In this document: positions 42,106 to 50,108 of the stretch, piece after piece
Position numbering within the stretch: position 1 is the stretch's first letter
Layout: every line of letters starts with the position of its first letter
Source of the DNA: Pseudidiomarina taiwanensis
GTDB taxonomy: Bacteria; Pseudomonadota; Gammaproteobacteria; Enterobacterales; Alteromonadaceae
Direction of reading: 5' to 3'
Assembly (NCBI RefSeq): GCF_003987435.1
Contig: NZ_PIQG01000004.1
Location: 124,001-188,000, forward strand
Length of the DNA stretch: 64,000 bases
Program-made: the position numbers and the translations under genes
The notes under the pieces: generated by a model
Told to the model about the DNA's origin: nothing
The model's database searches: none
What the model saw: the letters and a program-made list of their open reading frames with translations, nothing else

Positions 42106-42739
42106 CGAAGTATTCAGATTTCAAGGCAGATCACTGCGGGTGCTTCATACGGCTGATGGTGTTGCTACCTGCATTGATATAGACCTTGATAAGAAAAGTT
42201 TTCCTTTCAGGATTATGTATTCACAAATCGAAGAGGCTTTTTTTGATGAGACTGCAATGAGAATAAAAGACCCTTTTCTTCTGGGGCTGCATGGTATTAA
42301 AGAAGAACATATTAAGGTTGCGAGAAACCGATATGAAAATATCGAGCCCTTACTTGGTGAAGAAGGCCTGTTTTACAAAAGTGAACGTTTTAAAATTATT
42401 GAACGTTGCTCAGAACAGACAGGCATCCATAAGCATAGTCTGTATAAATGGCTTATATTGTACTGGCAGCGAGGAATGTCTTTGTATGCGTTGCTACCTA
42501 ATTTTCAACATTGTGGCGGGAAAGGGAAACCCAGAGAAACGAGCGTTAAGAAAGGTAGAACGAGGAAAAATGCTCCTGGACAAGCCCCCGTCGTGACGGA
42601 TGAAATAAAGCGCATTTTTCGGCGAGTAACTGATAAGTACATACTGACTAACAAGAAATATACACTAGCCTATGCGGCCCGAAGAGTTCAATCAATTTTT
42701 CTACAGTTGAACCCCAACACTCCAGAAGAAGAGCTGCCT
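42089..42739 (+). pseudogene. tnsB: Tn7-like transposase TnsB, truncated by an IS element
   Basis: The remaining 217 codons begin MQLLVNEVFRFQGRSLRVLH and match the N-terminal DNA-binding half of TnsB (KHSLYKWLILYWQRGMSLYA is an HTH; then IKRIFRRVTDKYIL and NPNTPEEELP). The whole RNase H-like DDE core is missing, because the IS3-family element interrupts after codon CCT. On the far side of the IS only about 20 codons stay open before a stop and they do not carry the core, so the rest of tnsB and tnsC onward have been deleted. Confidence 0.9.
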
Positions 42740-42810
42740 TGTAATCCCCCCGAAAAATCGGAGCAGTTATAAGTAGAAAATTCCGTTAAACTAAAACGAA
42801 GGAGTTTTCT

Positions 42811-43077
42811 ATGCGCAAATCACGATACACAGACAGTCAGATCTTAGCGATTCTGAAACAAAACGAGAACGGTGTACCCGTTCCGGAGCTTTGCCGTGAA
42901 CACGGCATGAGCTCGGCTCAATTTTATAAATGGCGCGCCAAGTTTGGCGGCATGGACGCATCCATGATGAAACGCCTTAAAGAGCTTGAAGATGAGAATA
43001 AACGCCTCAAGAAAATGTATGCCGAAGAGCGACTCAAGGCTGAGATCCGCAAGGAAGCCCTTGAGGGAAAGCTGTAA
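42811..43077 (+). CDS. IS3-family transposase OrfA
   Basis: The 88-residue protein has an HTH ([20 protein letters not shown] then [20 protein letters not shown]) and a leucine-zipper-like tail ([20 protein letters not shown]). It binds the IS ends. Its end GAG GGA AAG CTG TAA contains G GGA AAG (43065-43071) in the phase of a -1 slippery heptamer, which would fuse it to OrfB. Confidence 0.95.
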   Translation: MRKSRYTDSQILAILKQNENGVPVPELCREHGMSSAQFYKWRAKFGGMDASMMKRLKELEDENKRLKKMYAEERLKAEIRKEALEGKL

Positions 43078-43097
43078 AGCCATCTCAGCGCAAAGAG

Positions 43098-43898
43098 ATG
43101 GCGCAAGCTGCCATTCAACGTCATGGTATTAGCGTTCGTTTTGCCTGTGTTTGTATGGGTATTAGCGAGAGCTGTTACCACTACCAAAGCAAACTCAGCG
43201 ATGAAAACGCTGTGATTGCTGACTGGTTGCTGCGCTTAACCACCGCGCACAAGCGCTGGGGTTTTGGTTTATGCTTTTTGCACTTGCGTAACGTGAAAGG
43301 GTTTCCATGGAACCACAAACGCGTGTATCGCATTTACCGAGAGCTAGAGCTGAACTTACGAATTAAACCTAAGCGTCGCCTGCGACGCGACAAACCGGAC
43401 GCTTTAAGCGTACCAACAGCAATGAATCAAGTTTGGTCAATGGATTTTATGTCCGACAGCTTGGCTGATGGGCGTCTACTTCGAACATTTAACGTTATTG
43501 ATGATTACAACCGCGAAGGGTTAACCATTGAAGTTGATTTATCATTGCCAAGTGCTCGCGTTATTCGTGCATTAGAGCAAGTCATTGAATGGCGAGGAAA
43601 ACCTGCGGCGATTCGCTGCGACAATGGCCCAGAATATTTGTCAAGCGAGCTGATTAACTGGGCTGAAAAACATCAAATTACGATGCTCTACATTCAACCA
43701 GGTAAACCGACTCAGAATGCCTATGTTGAACGATTTAATCGAACAGTTCGTCATGAATGGCTCGATTTACACCTGTTCGATAGCGTTGAGCATGCACAAG
43801 AACTTGCCACTCAGTGGCTTTGGCTTTATAACAACGAGCGGCCTAACACCGCCATCGGAGGCATTCCGCCCAAACAATTAACGCAAGCGGTTCATTAA
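43098..43898 (+). CDS. IS3-family transposase OrfB (DDE integrase)
   Basis: The reading frame from ATG 43098 encodes 266 residues with the DDE triad as Asp116 (WSMDFMSD), Asp175 (CDNGPEYL) and Glu211 ([14 protein letters not shown]), the last two in D35E spacing. The frame is open from 43065 and is -1 relative to orfA, so the active enzyme is probably the OrfAB frameshift product. It appears intact. Confidence 0.95.
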   Translation: MAQAAIQRHGISVRFACVCMGISESCYHYQSKLSDENAVIADWLLRLTTAHKRWGFGLCFLHLRNVKGFPWNHKRVYRIYRELELNLRIKPKRRLRRDKPDALSVPTAMNQVWSMDFMSDSLADGRLLRTFNVIDDYNREGLTIEVDLSLPSARVIRALEQVIEWRGKPAAIRCDNGPEYLSSELINWAEKHQITMLYIQPGKPTQNAYVERFNRTVRHEWLDLHLFDSVEHAQELATQWLWLYNNERPNTAIGGIPPKQLTQAVH

Positions 43899-43953
43899 TT
43901 CTACGAATAACTGCTGCTTAAAATGGGGGGATTACACCTGCGTGTATAAAAAT

Positions 43954-43969
43954 ACACTATATATTGTTC
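43954..43969 (+). promoter_or_regulatory. Candidate NrdR box upstream of nrdGD
   Basis: ACACTATATATTGTTC matches the NrdR consensus acaCwAtATaTwGtgt at 14 of 16 positions and lies 14 bp before the nrdG start. NrdR boxes usually come in pairs about 31-32 bp apart; the partner position falls inside the IS right end (43922 onward), so it may have been removed. A second dyad GTGTAT AAAA ATACAC overlaps at 43942-43957. Confidence 0.6.
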
Positions 43970-43982
43970 TGGGGACTTTCAA

Positions 43983-44459
43983 ATGCAGCCCCTTTTTAAC
44001 TCACTGGAACCTCAAGTTCTCTTCCAGGAAGTGCCTGATGAAGTGTCACTCGGTTTTACGATAACCGGTTGTAAACTGCGTTGTGAACGCTGCCATAGCC
44101 AAGATATCTGGGACAGCAATTTGGGAGCGCCGCTTACCAATGAACTGTTTGCTACTTACTTAGATAAATATGAGGGTTTCATAACGTGCGTGCTCTTTTT
44201 TGGTGGTGAATGGCATGCAGAGGCGCTAAGAGAAAAACTCCTTATAGCTAGGCAAACCCAGCTGAAGACCTGTCTCTACACCGGACTCCCTAGAGTATCT
44301 CCAAAAATCCAAGAGTTATTGTCATTCCTGAAAACCGGTAAGTGGGTATTTTCACTTGGCGGACTCGACTCTCCGTCGACCAATCAAAAACTAATAAACG
44401 TCTATACAGGCGAATCACTAAACCACAAATTTTGGGAGAATACGTGTGCTAACACTTGA
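43983..44459 (+). CDS. nrdG: Anaerobic ribonucleotide reductase activating enzyme NrdG
   Basis: The 158-residue protein is a radical SAM enzyme with the CxxxCxxC cluster in GCKLRCERCHSQD (about residues 30-42) and FFGGEWHAEAL, the short activase glycine motif. It generates the glycyl radical of NrdD. It overlaps nrdD by 14 bp. The order nrdG-nrdD is reversed from E. coli. The IS right end is only 46 bp upstream, so transcription may now start within or beyond the IS. Confidence 0.9.
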   Translation: MQPLFNSLEPQVLFQEVPDEVSLGFTITGCKLRCERCHSQDIWDSNLGAPLTNELFATYLDKYEGFITCVLFFGGEWHAEALREKLLIARQTQLKTCLYTGLPRVSPKIQELLSFLKTGKWVFSLGGLDSPSTNQKLINVYTGESLNHKFWENTCANT

Positions 44460-46230
44460 TGATAAACATATAAAACAAAAACTGCAGTTTATCGATAGTT
44501 ATTTAAATGCTGAAACAGCTGCTGATGGCGCGAAGTTGGACGCTAACGCGAATGTGACAAACAAAAACATTGCCACACTCGAAGCAGAACTAATGAAAGA
44601 CTATTTTATTCAGGTAAACCGAGCACTGGTGAGTAATAAGATTAAGGAACTGTTTGGTCAAGAACTAGCCCTTGAGTACCAGCGGCAAATCGAGTCACAT
44701 GAGATCTATGTGCATGATGAAACCAGCCTAAAGCCATATTGCACCTCAATAACAATGTACCCATTTCTCCTAAATGGGTTGACTGAACTTGGTGGTGAAT
44801 CCAGAGCTCCTCAACACATAGAGTCTTTCTGCGGTAGTTTTGTTAACTTGGTTTTTGCTATCAGCGCGCAATTTGCAGGTGCCATCGCCACTGTCGAGTT
44901 CTTGATTTACTTCGATCATTTTGCGCGTCGAGATTATGGTGAAAATTATCTCAGTACACATGCCAAAGAAGTAGCAAACCATCTACAGCATGTAGTTTAT
45001 GCGCTCAACCAACCTGCGGCTGCGCGCGGCTACCAGAGCGTGTTTTGGAACATATCGCTGTATGACAAATTCTACTTTGACTCGATGTTTGGTGAGTTTG
45101 TATTTCCTGACATGAGCAAACCCGAATGGAAGAATATTGAATCGCTTCAGGCTTTTTTTCTGGATTGGTTTAACAATGAACGTAAGCGGGCAGTACTCAC
45201 GTTCCCTGTGGTGACAGCGGCAATGCTGACAAAGAACGGGGCAGTCAAAGATGTCAATTTCGCAGCGACATGCGCTAAAGCGATGAGTGAAGGTAACTCA
45301 TTTTTTGTTTACCAATCTGAGAGTGCCGATTCATTAGCCTCTTGTTGCCGATTGCGCAACGAGATCACCGACAATACGTTTTCATATAGCTTAGGTGCAG
45401 GCGGCGTATCGACAGGCTCCATTAATGTCATCACCATAAATATGAACCGATTAATTCAGGATGGCAGAGATTTAAGCAGTGAAGTTCAGAAGATACACAA
45501 GTATCAAGTCGCTTATCGTCGACTCATCGAGGAGTATAAAGCAGCTGGAGCATTGCCTGTTTATGACGCAGGCTTCATTAGCCTGGATAAGCAATTTTTA
45601 ACGCTGGGAGTCAACGGACTAGCAGAAGCTGCTGAGTTTTTAGGTATTGAAGTCGGTAATAATCGGAAATACAAAGATTTTGTTAGGGCGCAATTGCAAG
45701 TCATTTACGAACAAAACCGGACTGCATCAAAGCATTTCAACTGTCAGTTCAATACTGAATTTGTGCCTGCTGAAAACTTAGGCGTCAAAAACGCCAAATG
45801 GGATAAACAAGATGGATACGTTGTTAACAGAGACTGCTACAACAGTTATCTGTATCTTGTAGAGAATACGAGTACCACCCATATTGACAAGTTTATCCTG
45901 CATGGCAAGGAACTAAATCAATACCTTGATGGTGGTTCAGCACTTCACCTCAATCTTGAGGAAACATTAACCTATAAAAACGCATTAAATCTTCTAAATA
46001 TCGCGGCGAAAGCAGGTTGTAACTATTTTTGCGTTAACGTAAAAATTACGATCTGCAATACCTGTGAAACTATTGATAAACGCACTTTACCTGCTTGTCC
46101 ATCGTGTGGCTCTGAAGATATCGATCATGGAACTCGCGTAATTGGATACTTAAAACGTGTCTCTGCTTTTTCTAAAGGTCGGAGGAATGAGCATGCCCTT
46201 CGACACTACCACACTCACACTCGGGGTTAG
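44446..46230 (+). CDS. nrdD: Anaerobic ribonucleoside-triphosphate reductase NrdD
   Basis: The 594-residue protein has the class III core with CNYFCVNVKITICNTC, a C-terminal zinc site (CNTC and CPSC pairs) and the glycyl-radical motif RVIGYLKRVSAF near the C-terminus. It lacks the N-terminal ATP-cone present in E. coli NrdD (712 residues), which fits its shorter length. It reduces ribonucleotides without oxygen. GTG 44446 is the start within the nrdG overlap. Confidence 0.9.
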   Translation: MLTLDDKHIKQKLQFIDSYLNAETAADGAKLDANANVTNKNIATLEAELMKDYFIQVNRALVSNKIKELFGQELALEYQRQIESHEIYVHDETSLKPYCTSITMYPFLLNGLTELGGESRAPQHIESFCGSFVNLVFAISAQFAGAIATVEFLIYFDHFARRDYGENYLSTHAKEVANHLQHVVYALNQPAAARGYQSVFWNISLYDKFYFDSMFGEFVFPDMSKPEWKNIESLQAFFLDWFNNERKRAVLTFPVVTAAMLTKNGAVKDVNFAATCAKAMSEGNSFFVYQSESADSLASCCRLRNEITDNTFSYSLGAGGVSTGSINVITINMNRLIQDGRDLSSEVQKIHKYQVAYRRLIEEYKAAGALPVYDAGFISLDKQFLTLGVNGLAEAAEFLGIEVGNNRKYKDFVRAQLQVIYEQNRTASKHFNCQFNTEFVPAENLGVKNAKWDKQDGYVVNRDCYNSYLYLVENTSTTHIDKFILHGKELNQYLDGGSALHLNLEETLTYKNALNLLNIAAKAGCNYFCVNVKITICNTCETIDKRTLPACPSCGSEDIDHGTRVIGYLKRVSAFSKGRRNEHALRHYHTHTRG

Positions 46231-46253
46231 AAGTAAGCTGGTGTAGTGTTTTT

Positions 46254-46283
46254 TACCTAATAAGGGGTAGTTCAATACCCCTT
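46254..46283. promoter_or_regulatory. NarL-type 7-2-7 site overlapping a hairpin
   Basis: TACCTAA-TA-AGGGGTA (46254-46269) fits the NarL/NarP inverted heptamer arrangement TACYYMT-N2-AKRRGTA with one mismatch. The second half overlaps a perfect hairpin AAGGGGTA GTTCAA TACCCCTT (46262-46283). There is no T tract after it on the plus strand. It may act as a NarL operator for the gene at 46352, as a weak nrdD transcript end, or both. Confidence 0.5.
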
Positions 46284-46351
46284 GTGCACAATGGTATTGA
46301 GGGAAAACGATGTGTACGCTTAAGTTAGCAATTTCTTAGGAACCTTTTGTT

Positions 46352-46744
46352 ATGTCTGGTATGTTTTCCGACCTTCTATCTAAAGCACAAGAGCAAAGCG
46401 AAAAGCAGCGTTTGTTATTCTTGTTCGCAAAAACTGACGAGACAAATAAAAGCAAAAAACGAGAGGATAAAAAGGGTTCTATTGAGCCTAAAATGGTAGT
46501 TGATAAATTGCCAGATGAGTTATCTGAATTTTCTGCTTTAGTGAAGGAAGCGGACAGCATAAATAAGGATTGGGATTTTGTGTTTATCGCCAGCCTTGGG
46601 GGGGATGCAAACACTCCTCCCACTACAGAGGCTGCAGAACCCTATCTAAACAAAATGACTAACGATGTGATGACAGGTAACAATATTTTTCGCTACGTGG
46701 TGTTTGACAGGAACGAAAACCCGATAGAAATCACTGCCAATTAG
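46352..46744 (+). CDS. Small conserved protein often misnamed ribonucleotide reductase subunit alpha
   Basis: The 130-residue soluble protein begins MSGMFSDLLSKAQEQSEKQR, then LLFLFAKTD, has a middle DKLPDELSEFSALVKEADSI and VFIASLGGD, and ends FDRNENPIEI. It resembles a small proteobacterial family that databases label with this nrd-like name though it lacks any reductase motif. Its position after nrdGD and before a nitroreductase-like gene suggests a role in anaerobic metabolism. Identification is from memory of that family. Confidence 0.55.
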   Translation: MSGMFSDLLSKAQEQSEKQRLLFLFAKTDETNKSKKREDKKGSIEPKMVVDKLPDELSEFSALVKEADSINKDWDFVFIASLGGDANTPPTTEAAEPYLNKMTNDVMTGNNIFRYVVFDRNENPIEITAN

Positions 46745-46804
46745 TAAAAGGGAAAACCTAGCTCCTACGAGCTATACTTTTAACTATTCTGACGGCTAAA
46801 ACCC

Positions 46805-47821
46805 ATGGTCGCTAACGTACGAGAAATTAAAGATGGCTTGTTCCCATTTAATGGTGACGAGCTACATCAGCTCACGTTTTTATTGAATTATGCGATCCTG
46901 GCTCCATCTCATTATAACGCCCAACCTTGGCGCTTCCGGCTATCCGACAGCGGATTGGATATTATTCTAGACAAACATAGAGTGTCCCGGTTTGTCGACC
47001 CTCATTCTCGCGAGGCAATTATCAGTTGTGGCGCAGCGATAGGCATGATCGAAGTTGCTGCTCACTATTTTGGCTCTTCGGTCAACATAAATTATGAAAA
47101 TACGACTGACAGAGACTTGCTGGCGCATATCAACCTAACTGGAACCTACGATCCGATTGAAAATGACATTGCATGGTTTCATGCTATCAAACACAGGCAA
47201 ACGAACCGTAAGTATTTTGATGATACTGAACCACCCAACCAAGCAATCGAAAGTGTTCAGGGCTACGCTAATGCTCTTGATGTACAACTGTCACTAGCAA
47301 GAGATATCGGCGCGATTGTCAAGTTTTCAGATTTGGTCGAAAGAGCAGTGAAGCGTCAGTTTGCTAGGCCCTGGTTTCGATTTGAGTTCACTTCTTGGCA
47401 GCGGTCTATGCTGAGCTTAAAACCAGATGGATTAACTGGGCATGGTTTTTATCATACTTCATTGCCAAATCTATTGTCTAAACCGATGTTGAACTGGTTC
47501 AATTGGGGCAGCAGCATTGGCAAGTACAACGTCGATAAGTGCCGTCACGGAAGTCCGACGTTTGCAGTGATTGCCACCGCCAATGATAATAGAACCGACT
47601 GGTTGAATACCGGCCGAATATTAACGATTTTCTTGCTTGAGCTTGCCCATCAAGGCTTGTCCGTGTCTTACATCAATCAAGCGATTCAGGAGAAAGACCT
47701 CAGAAAACAGCTTCCACCGATTTTTCAATCAATGCTATATCCACAACTTATACTGAGAGTAGGTAAAGCATCACCAGTGCAGTTTACGCCTCGGCGATCT
47801 GTTGAGCAAACACTGCTGTGA
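46805..47821 (+). CDS. Acg-like nitroreductase family protein
   Basis: The 338-residue protein has the nitroreductase-type entry motif NYAILAPSHYNAQPWRF (about residues 29-45), HAIKHRQTNRKYF (about 129-141) and a duplicated second half, resembling the Acg/Rv2032-like group. In nitrate-respiring bacteria such genes sit beside nar and universal stress genes. FMN binding and nitro/quinone reduction are inferred from the family. It stands alone on the plus strand and converges with the hemerythrin gene (13 bp). Confidence 0.7.
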   Translation: MVANVREIKDGLFPFNGDELHQLTFLLNYAILAPSHYNAQPWRFRLSDSGLDIILDKHRVSRFVDPHSREAIISCGAAIGMIEVAAHYFGSSVNINYENTTDRDLLAHINLTGTYDPIENDIAWFHAIKHRQTNRKYFDDTEPPNQAIESVQGYANALDVQLSLARDIGAIVKFSDLVERAVKRQFARPWFRFEFTSWQRSMLSLKPDGLTGHGFYHTSLPNLLSKPMLNWFNWGSSIGKYNVDKCRHGSPTFAVIATANDNRTDWLNTGRILTIFLLELAHQGLSVSYINQAIQEKDLRKQLPPIFQSMLYPQLILRVGKASPVQFTPRRSVEQTLL

Positions 47822-47834
47822 GAGTATGGCCTAC

Positions 47835-48275
47835 TTACATTTCCAAAAATAGCGTAAGCAACTGTTCATCAGTTAGTGACCGGTCACATTGAACGTAAAG
47901 CACTTGTTCCTCTTTTTCGTTGTGCAGCAGAAGCAGTTCTAACAGGGCATTTTCCAGTGCTTCTGAATGGTCGTCATTTTTTAAGCCTTCACCAATTTCC
48001 TCCAGTATTGCTTCAATTTGATCGTGCTCTTGGCGCATCACCATTGTTGGGCCAGCACCTTTTAAACCGTTGGCTTTTTCAAACATGGGAAACAGCAATT
48101 CTTCTTCCCAGCGAATGTGTCGTTTTAACCCTTCACTAAACTTATCGAACAGCAAGACAGCCTTGTAGCGCTGGTTTTGTTTGTTTTCCCGGTACATGCG
48201 AAACAGAAAATCAAGTCGTTCGTGATCAACACTAAAAAATTGGGTTACCAGATTTTGCATTACTGTCGACTCCAT
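47835..48275 (-). CDS. Hemerythrin-like di-iron protein
   Basis: From ATG 48275 the product has 146 residues in a four-helix bundle with the hemerythrin His/Glu spacing: VDHERLDFLF, HIRWEEELLFPMFE, RQEHDQIEAI and LLLHNEKEEQVLYVQ. These bind O2, NO or repair iron-sulfur centres. AGGATAACTGCT precedes the ATG; an upstream start at 48353 would overlap the kinase gene. It is directly downstream of the phosphatase/kinase gene (5 bp). Confidence 0.8.
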   Translation of the reverse strand: MESTVMQNLVTQFFSVDHERLDFLFRMYRENKQNQRYKAVLLFDKFSEGLKRHIRWEEELLFPMFEKANGLKGAGPTMVMRQEHDQIEAILEEIGEGLKNDDHSEALENALLELLLLHNEKEEQVLYVQCDRSLTDEQLLTLFLEM

Positions 48276-48280
48276 AGCAG

Positions 48281-50041
48281 TTATCCTGTGGTCGAAAACA
48301 AAATGACAACCAGTATCAGCATGGCAACCCAAAAGGCCGACATCATCTGCCAAAAAAGCAAACCTTTGCTGTTATCGATTGCGGGATCATCTTTTAAAAA
48401 TTCGGGGTTAGGCCGAGTGACATCATCGACAAAGTCTTGTAGACGTTTGTAACGTTTTGGTATGTCAAGCGTCACACCTTTTTCCAATGCACGGTCAAAC
48501 CATAACGGAATGATGGGGTTGTGGTCAGTGGCGCTAATATACCGAAGCTTGTCAAAGTCATGGCTATTCACGTATTGCTCTATCTTTTCGCCATAGGGCA
48601 GTTCGCCGGTAAACAATTCGTAGGTGATAGTGGCTAGCGCATAAATGTCGCCTTGAATGCCTGTATTTCTGCCTTGTAAGTAATAAGGGTCAGAATAGGT
48701 AGCCGTACCCAGTGCGCCAAGATGCTCAATGGGGATAAAAATCTCAGCGATACCTGCGACAAAGACAGATCCAAAATCAATCACCTTAATCTTCATTGCA
48801 TCATCAACAATAATGTTGGCGGGTTTAAGATCCTGGTGAATCGTTTCTGTGTTATGAAAAGCTTTAAGCGCAGCAGCGATTTGTTTGACTAACGTGATAG
48901 CCTTCTTGGGAGAGGGTAACGGGTGGTCGATCATCCATTTATCAAGTGAAATACCTGGAACATACTCCATCAGGTAATACAAACAGGTTCTTGGTCGATT
49001 CTGGGTTATGATCTTAACCACATATTCGCTGTTTATACGTTTCCCTATCCACTCTTCCTGAATAAAGCGGTCAATGTAATGCACGTCATCCTGAAAGTTG
49101 AGCGACGGCGTTTTCATCACCATTTGCTCATCAGTTTCCAAGTCAGTGACGAGATAAACCTGACTGCGACTGCTGGCAAACAAAGCCTGATCAATTCGGT
49201 AACCATCCAGTTTCATTCCGGGTTCAAGATCGGGAGGGAACGGCAGTCGAGTTAATTTGGTATTAAAATCATCACGACTTTCAGCGGGCAGTTTTTCGAC
49301 TTTAGCAATCGCGCAGCTGATATTATCGTCGCTGTTGGCCATTTTGGCTTCAGCCACTATGCGCTCACACTGTTTCTGAGGTTCGCGTTTTTCACTCAGG
49401 AACTCAGTCAGTTTCTCCTCATCGATAAAATCGTGAACCCCGTCAGTTGTCAGAAGAAAAACATCTCCTTCTTCTAAAACCGATTTCCCGTAATCAACTT
49501 GTAAGACGTTGTCCATTCCCACGGCTCTGGCGAGAATGTTTTTGCCACCACCGATGTTGATTGAATGATCACGCGTCAATTGCGTGATAGCACCCTCCCG
49601 ATAGCGGTAGATCCTGGAATCGCCGGCGTGGAAGAAGTGGGCGGTTCTCGATTTGAGCACAAGACCACTAAATGTGCATAGATAGCCTTTTTCCTGGTGA
49701 GTGAACTCGTGACTTTGCTTGAATAGGTTTAAATTAATCGTAGTTAGTGTTTTTTGGCCTGCTTGTTTCGCTGACCACGTATCAGGCGTGCGGAAATATT
49801 CTTCGATAAAATGTTTTACCGCGTAGTCACTAGCCTCTCTGCCCGCTTCAGCACTGCTAACACCGTCAGCAATGACAACGGCTGTGCCCTTTGATGACAA
49901 GGCGTGTCGGTCAGTCGGAGTATGCACAGCGACGGCATCTTCGTTGACCGGCTTAACGCCTGCAACTGAAGCACAACCCGTAGCCACAACAAGCGTTGCG
50001 TCGTTTGTGATGTTGTCTTTTTCAGTGTGCTCTGATTGCAT
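48281..50041 (-). CDS. Fused PP2C phosphatase / Ser-Thr protein kinase with C-terminal membrane anchor
   Basis: The 586-residue protein has an N-terminal PP2C-type domain (ADGVSSAEAGREAS, FHAGDSRIYRY, TTDGVHDF at about residues 58-210) and a C-terminal kinase domain with MVMKTP (lysine), HQDLKPANIIVDD (catalytic loop with HQD in place of HRD) and VIDFGSV (DFG). One hydrophobic segment at the end (FWVAMLILVVILFSTTG) anchors it to the membrane. A combined phosphatase and kinase on one chain beside NarK genes is known in some nitrate loci. Targets are unknown. Confidence 0.85.
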   Translation of the reverse strand: MQSEHTEKDNITNDATLVVATGCASVAGVKPVNEDAVAVHTPTDRHALSSKGTAVVIADGVSSAEAGREASDYAVKHFIEEYFRTPDTWSAKQAGQKTLTTINLNLFKQSHEFTHQEKGYLCTFSGLVLKSRTAHFFHAGDSRIYRYREGAITQLTRDHSINIGGGKNILARAVGMDNVLQVDYGKSVLEEGDVFLLTTDGVHDFIDEEKLTEFLSEKREPQKQCERIVAEAKMANSDDNISCAIAKVEKLPAESRDDFNTKLTRLPFPPDLEPGMKLDGYRIDQALFASSRSQVYLVTDLETDEQMVMKTPSLNFQDDVHYIDRFIQEEWIGKRINSEYVVKIITQNRPRTCLYYLMEYVPGISLDKWMIDHPLPSPKKAITLVKQIAAALKAFHNTETIHQDLKPANIIVDDAMKIKVIDFGSVFVAGIAEIFIPIEHLGALGTATYSDPYYLQGRNTGIQGDIYALATITYELFTGELPYGEKIEQYVNSHDFDKLRYISATDHNPIIPLWFDRALEKGVTLDIPKRYKRLQDFVDDVTRPNPEFLKDDPAIDNSKGLLFWQMMSAFWVAMLILVVILFSTTG

Positions 50042-50061
50042 TGAATTAGTCTAAGTTAGTG

Positions 50062-50095
50062 AAAAAGGCATCCCTGTTTTAGAGATGCCTTTTTC
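50062..50095. terminator. Bidirectional Rho-independent terminator
   Basis: AAAAAGGCATC and GATGCCTTTTT form a perfect 11-bp stem around a 12-nt loop, with A and T runs at both ends. It lies between the 3' end of the narK gene and the start of the kinase gene, both on the minus strand, and should end the narK transcript. Confidence 0.88.
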
Positions 50096-50108
50096 TGACG
50101 CATTATTA

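Larger units (their letters stand above)
42740..43936 (+). mobile_element. IS3-family insertion sequence, 1197 bp
   Basis: Terminal inverted repeats are TGTAATCCCCCC...AGCAGTTAT on the left (from 42740) and the complement ATAACTGCTGCTT...GGGGGGATTACA on the right (to 43936). A 3-bp direct repeat CCT flanks both sides (42737-42739 and 43937-43939), the usual IS3-family duplication. It carries two overlapping-frame genes orfA and orfB. The intact duplication shows that it arrived by simple transposition and that the tnsB deletion boundary must lie further right. Confidence 0.95.

Noticed and set aside
43940-43999. Continuation of tnsB right of the IS
   Set aside because: About 20 codons stay open in frame but they lack any TnsB core motif, so I cannot claim them as tnsB.
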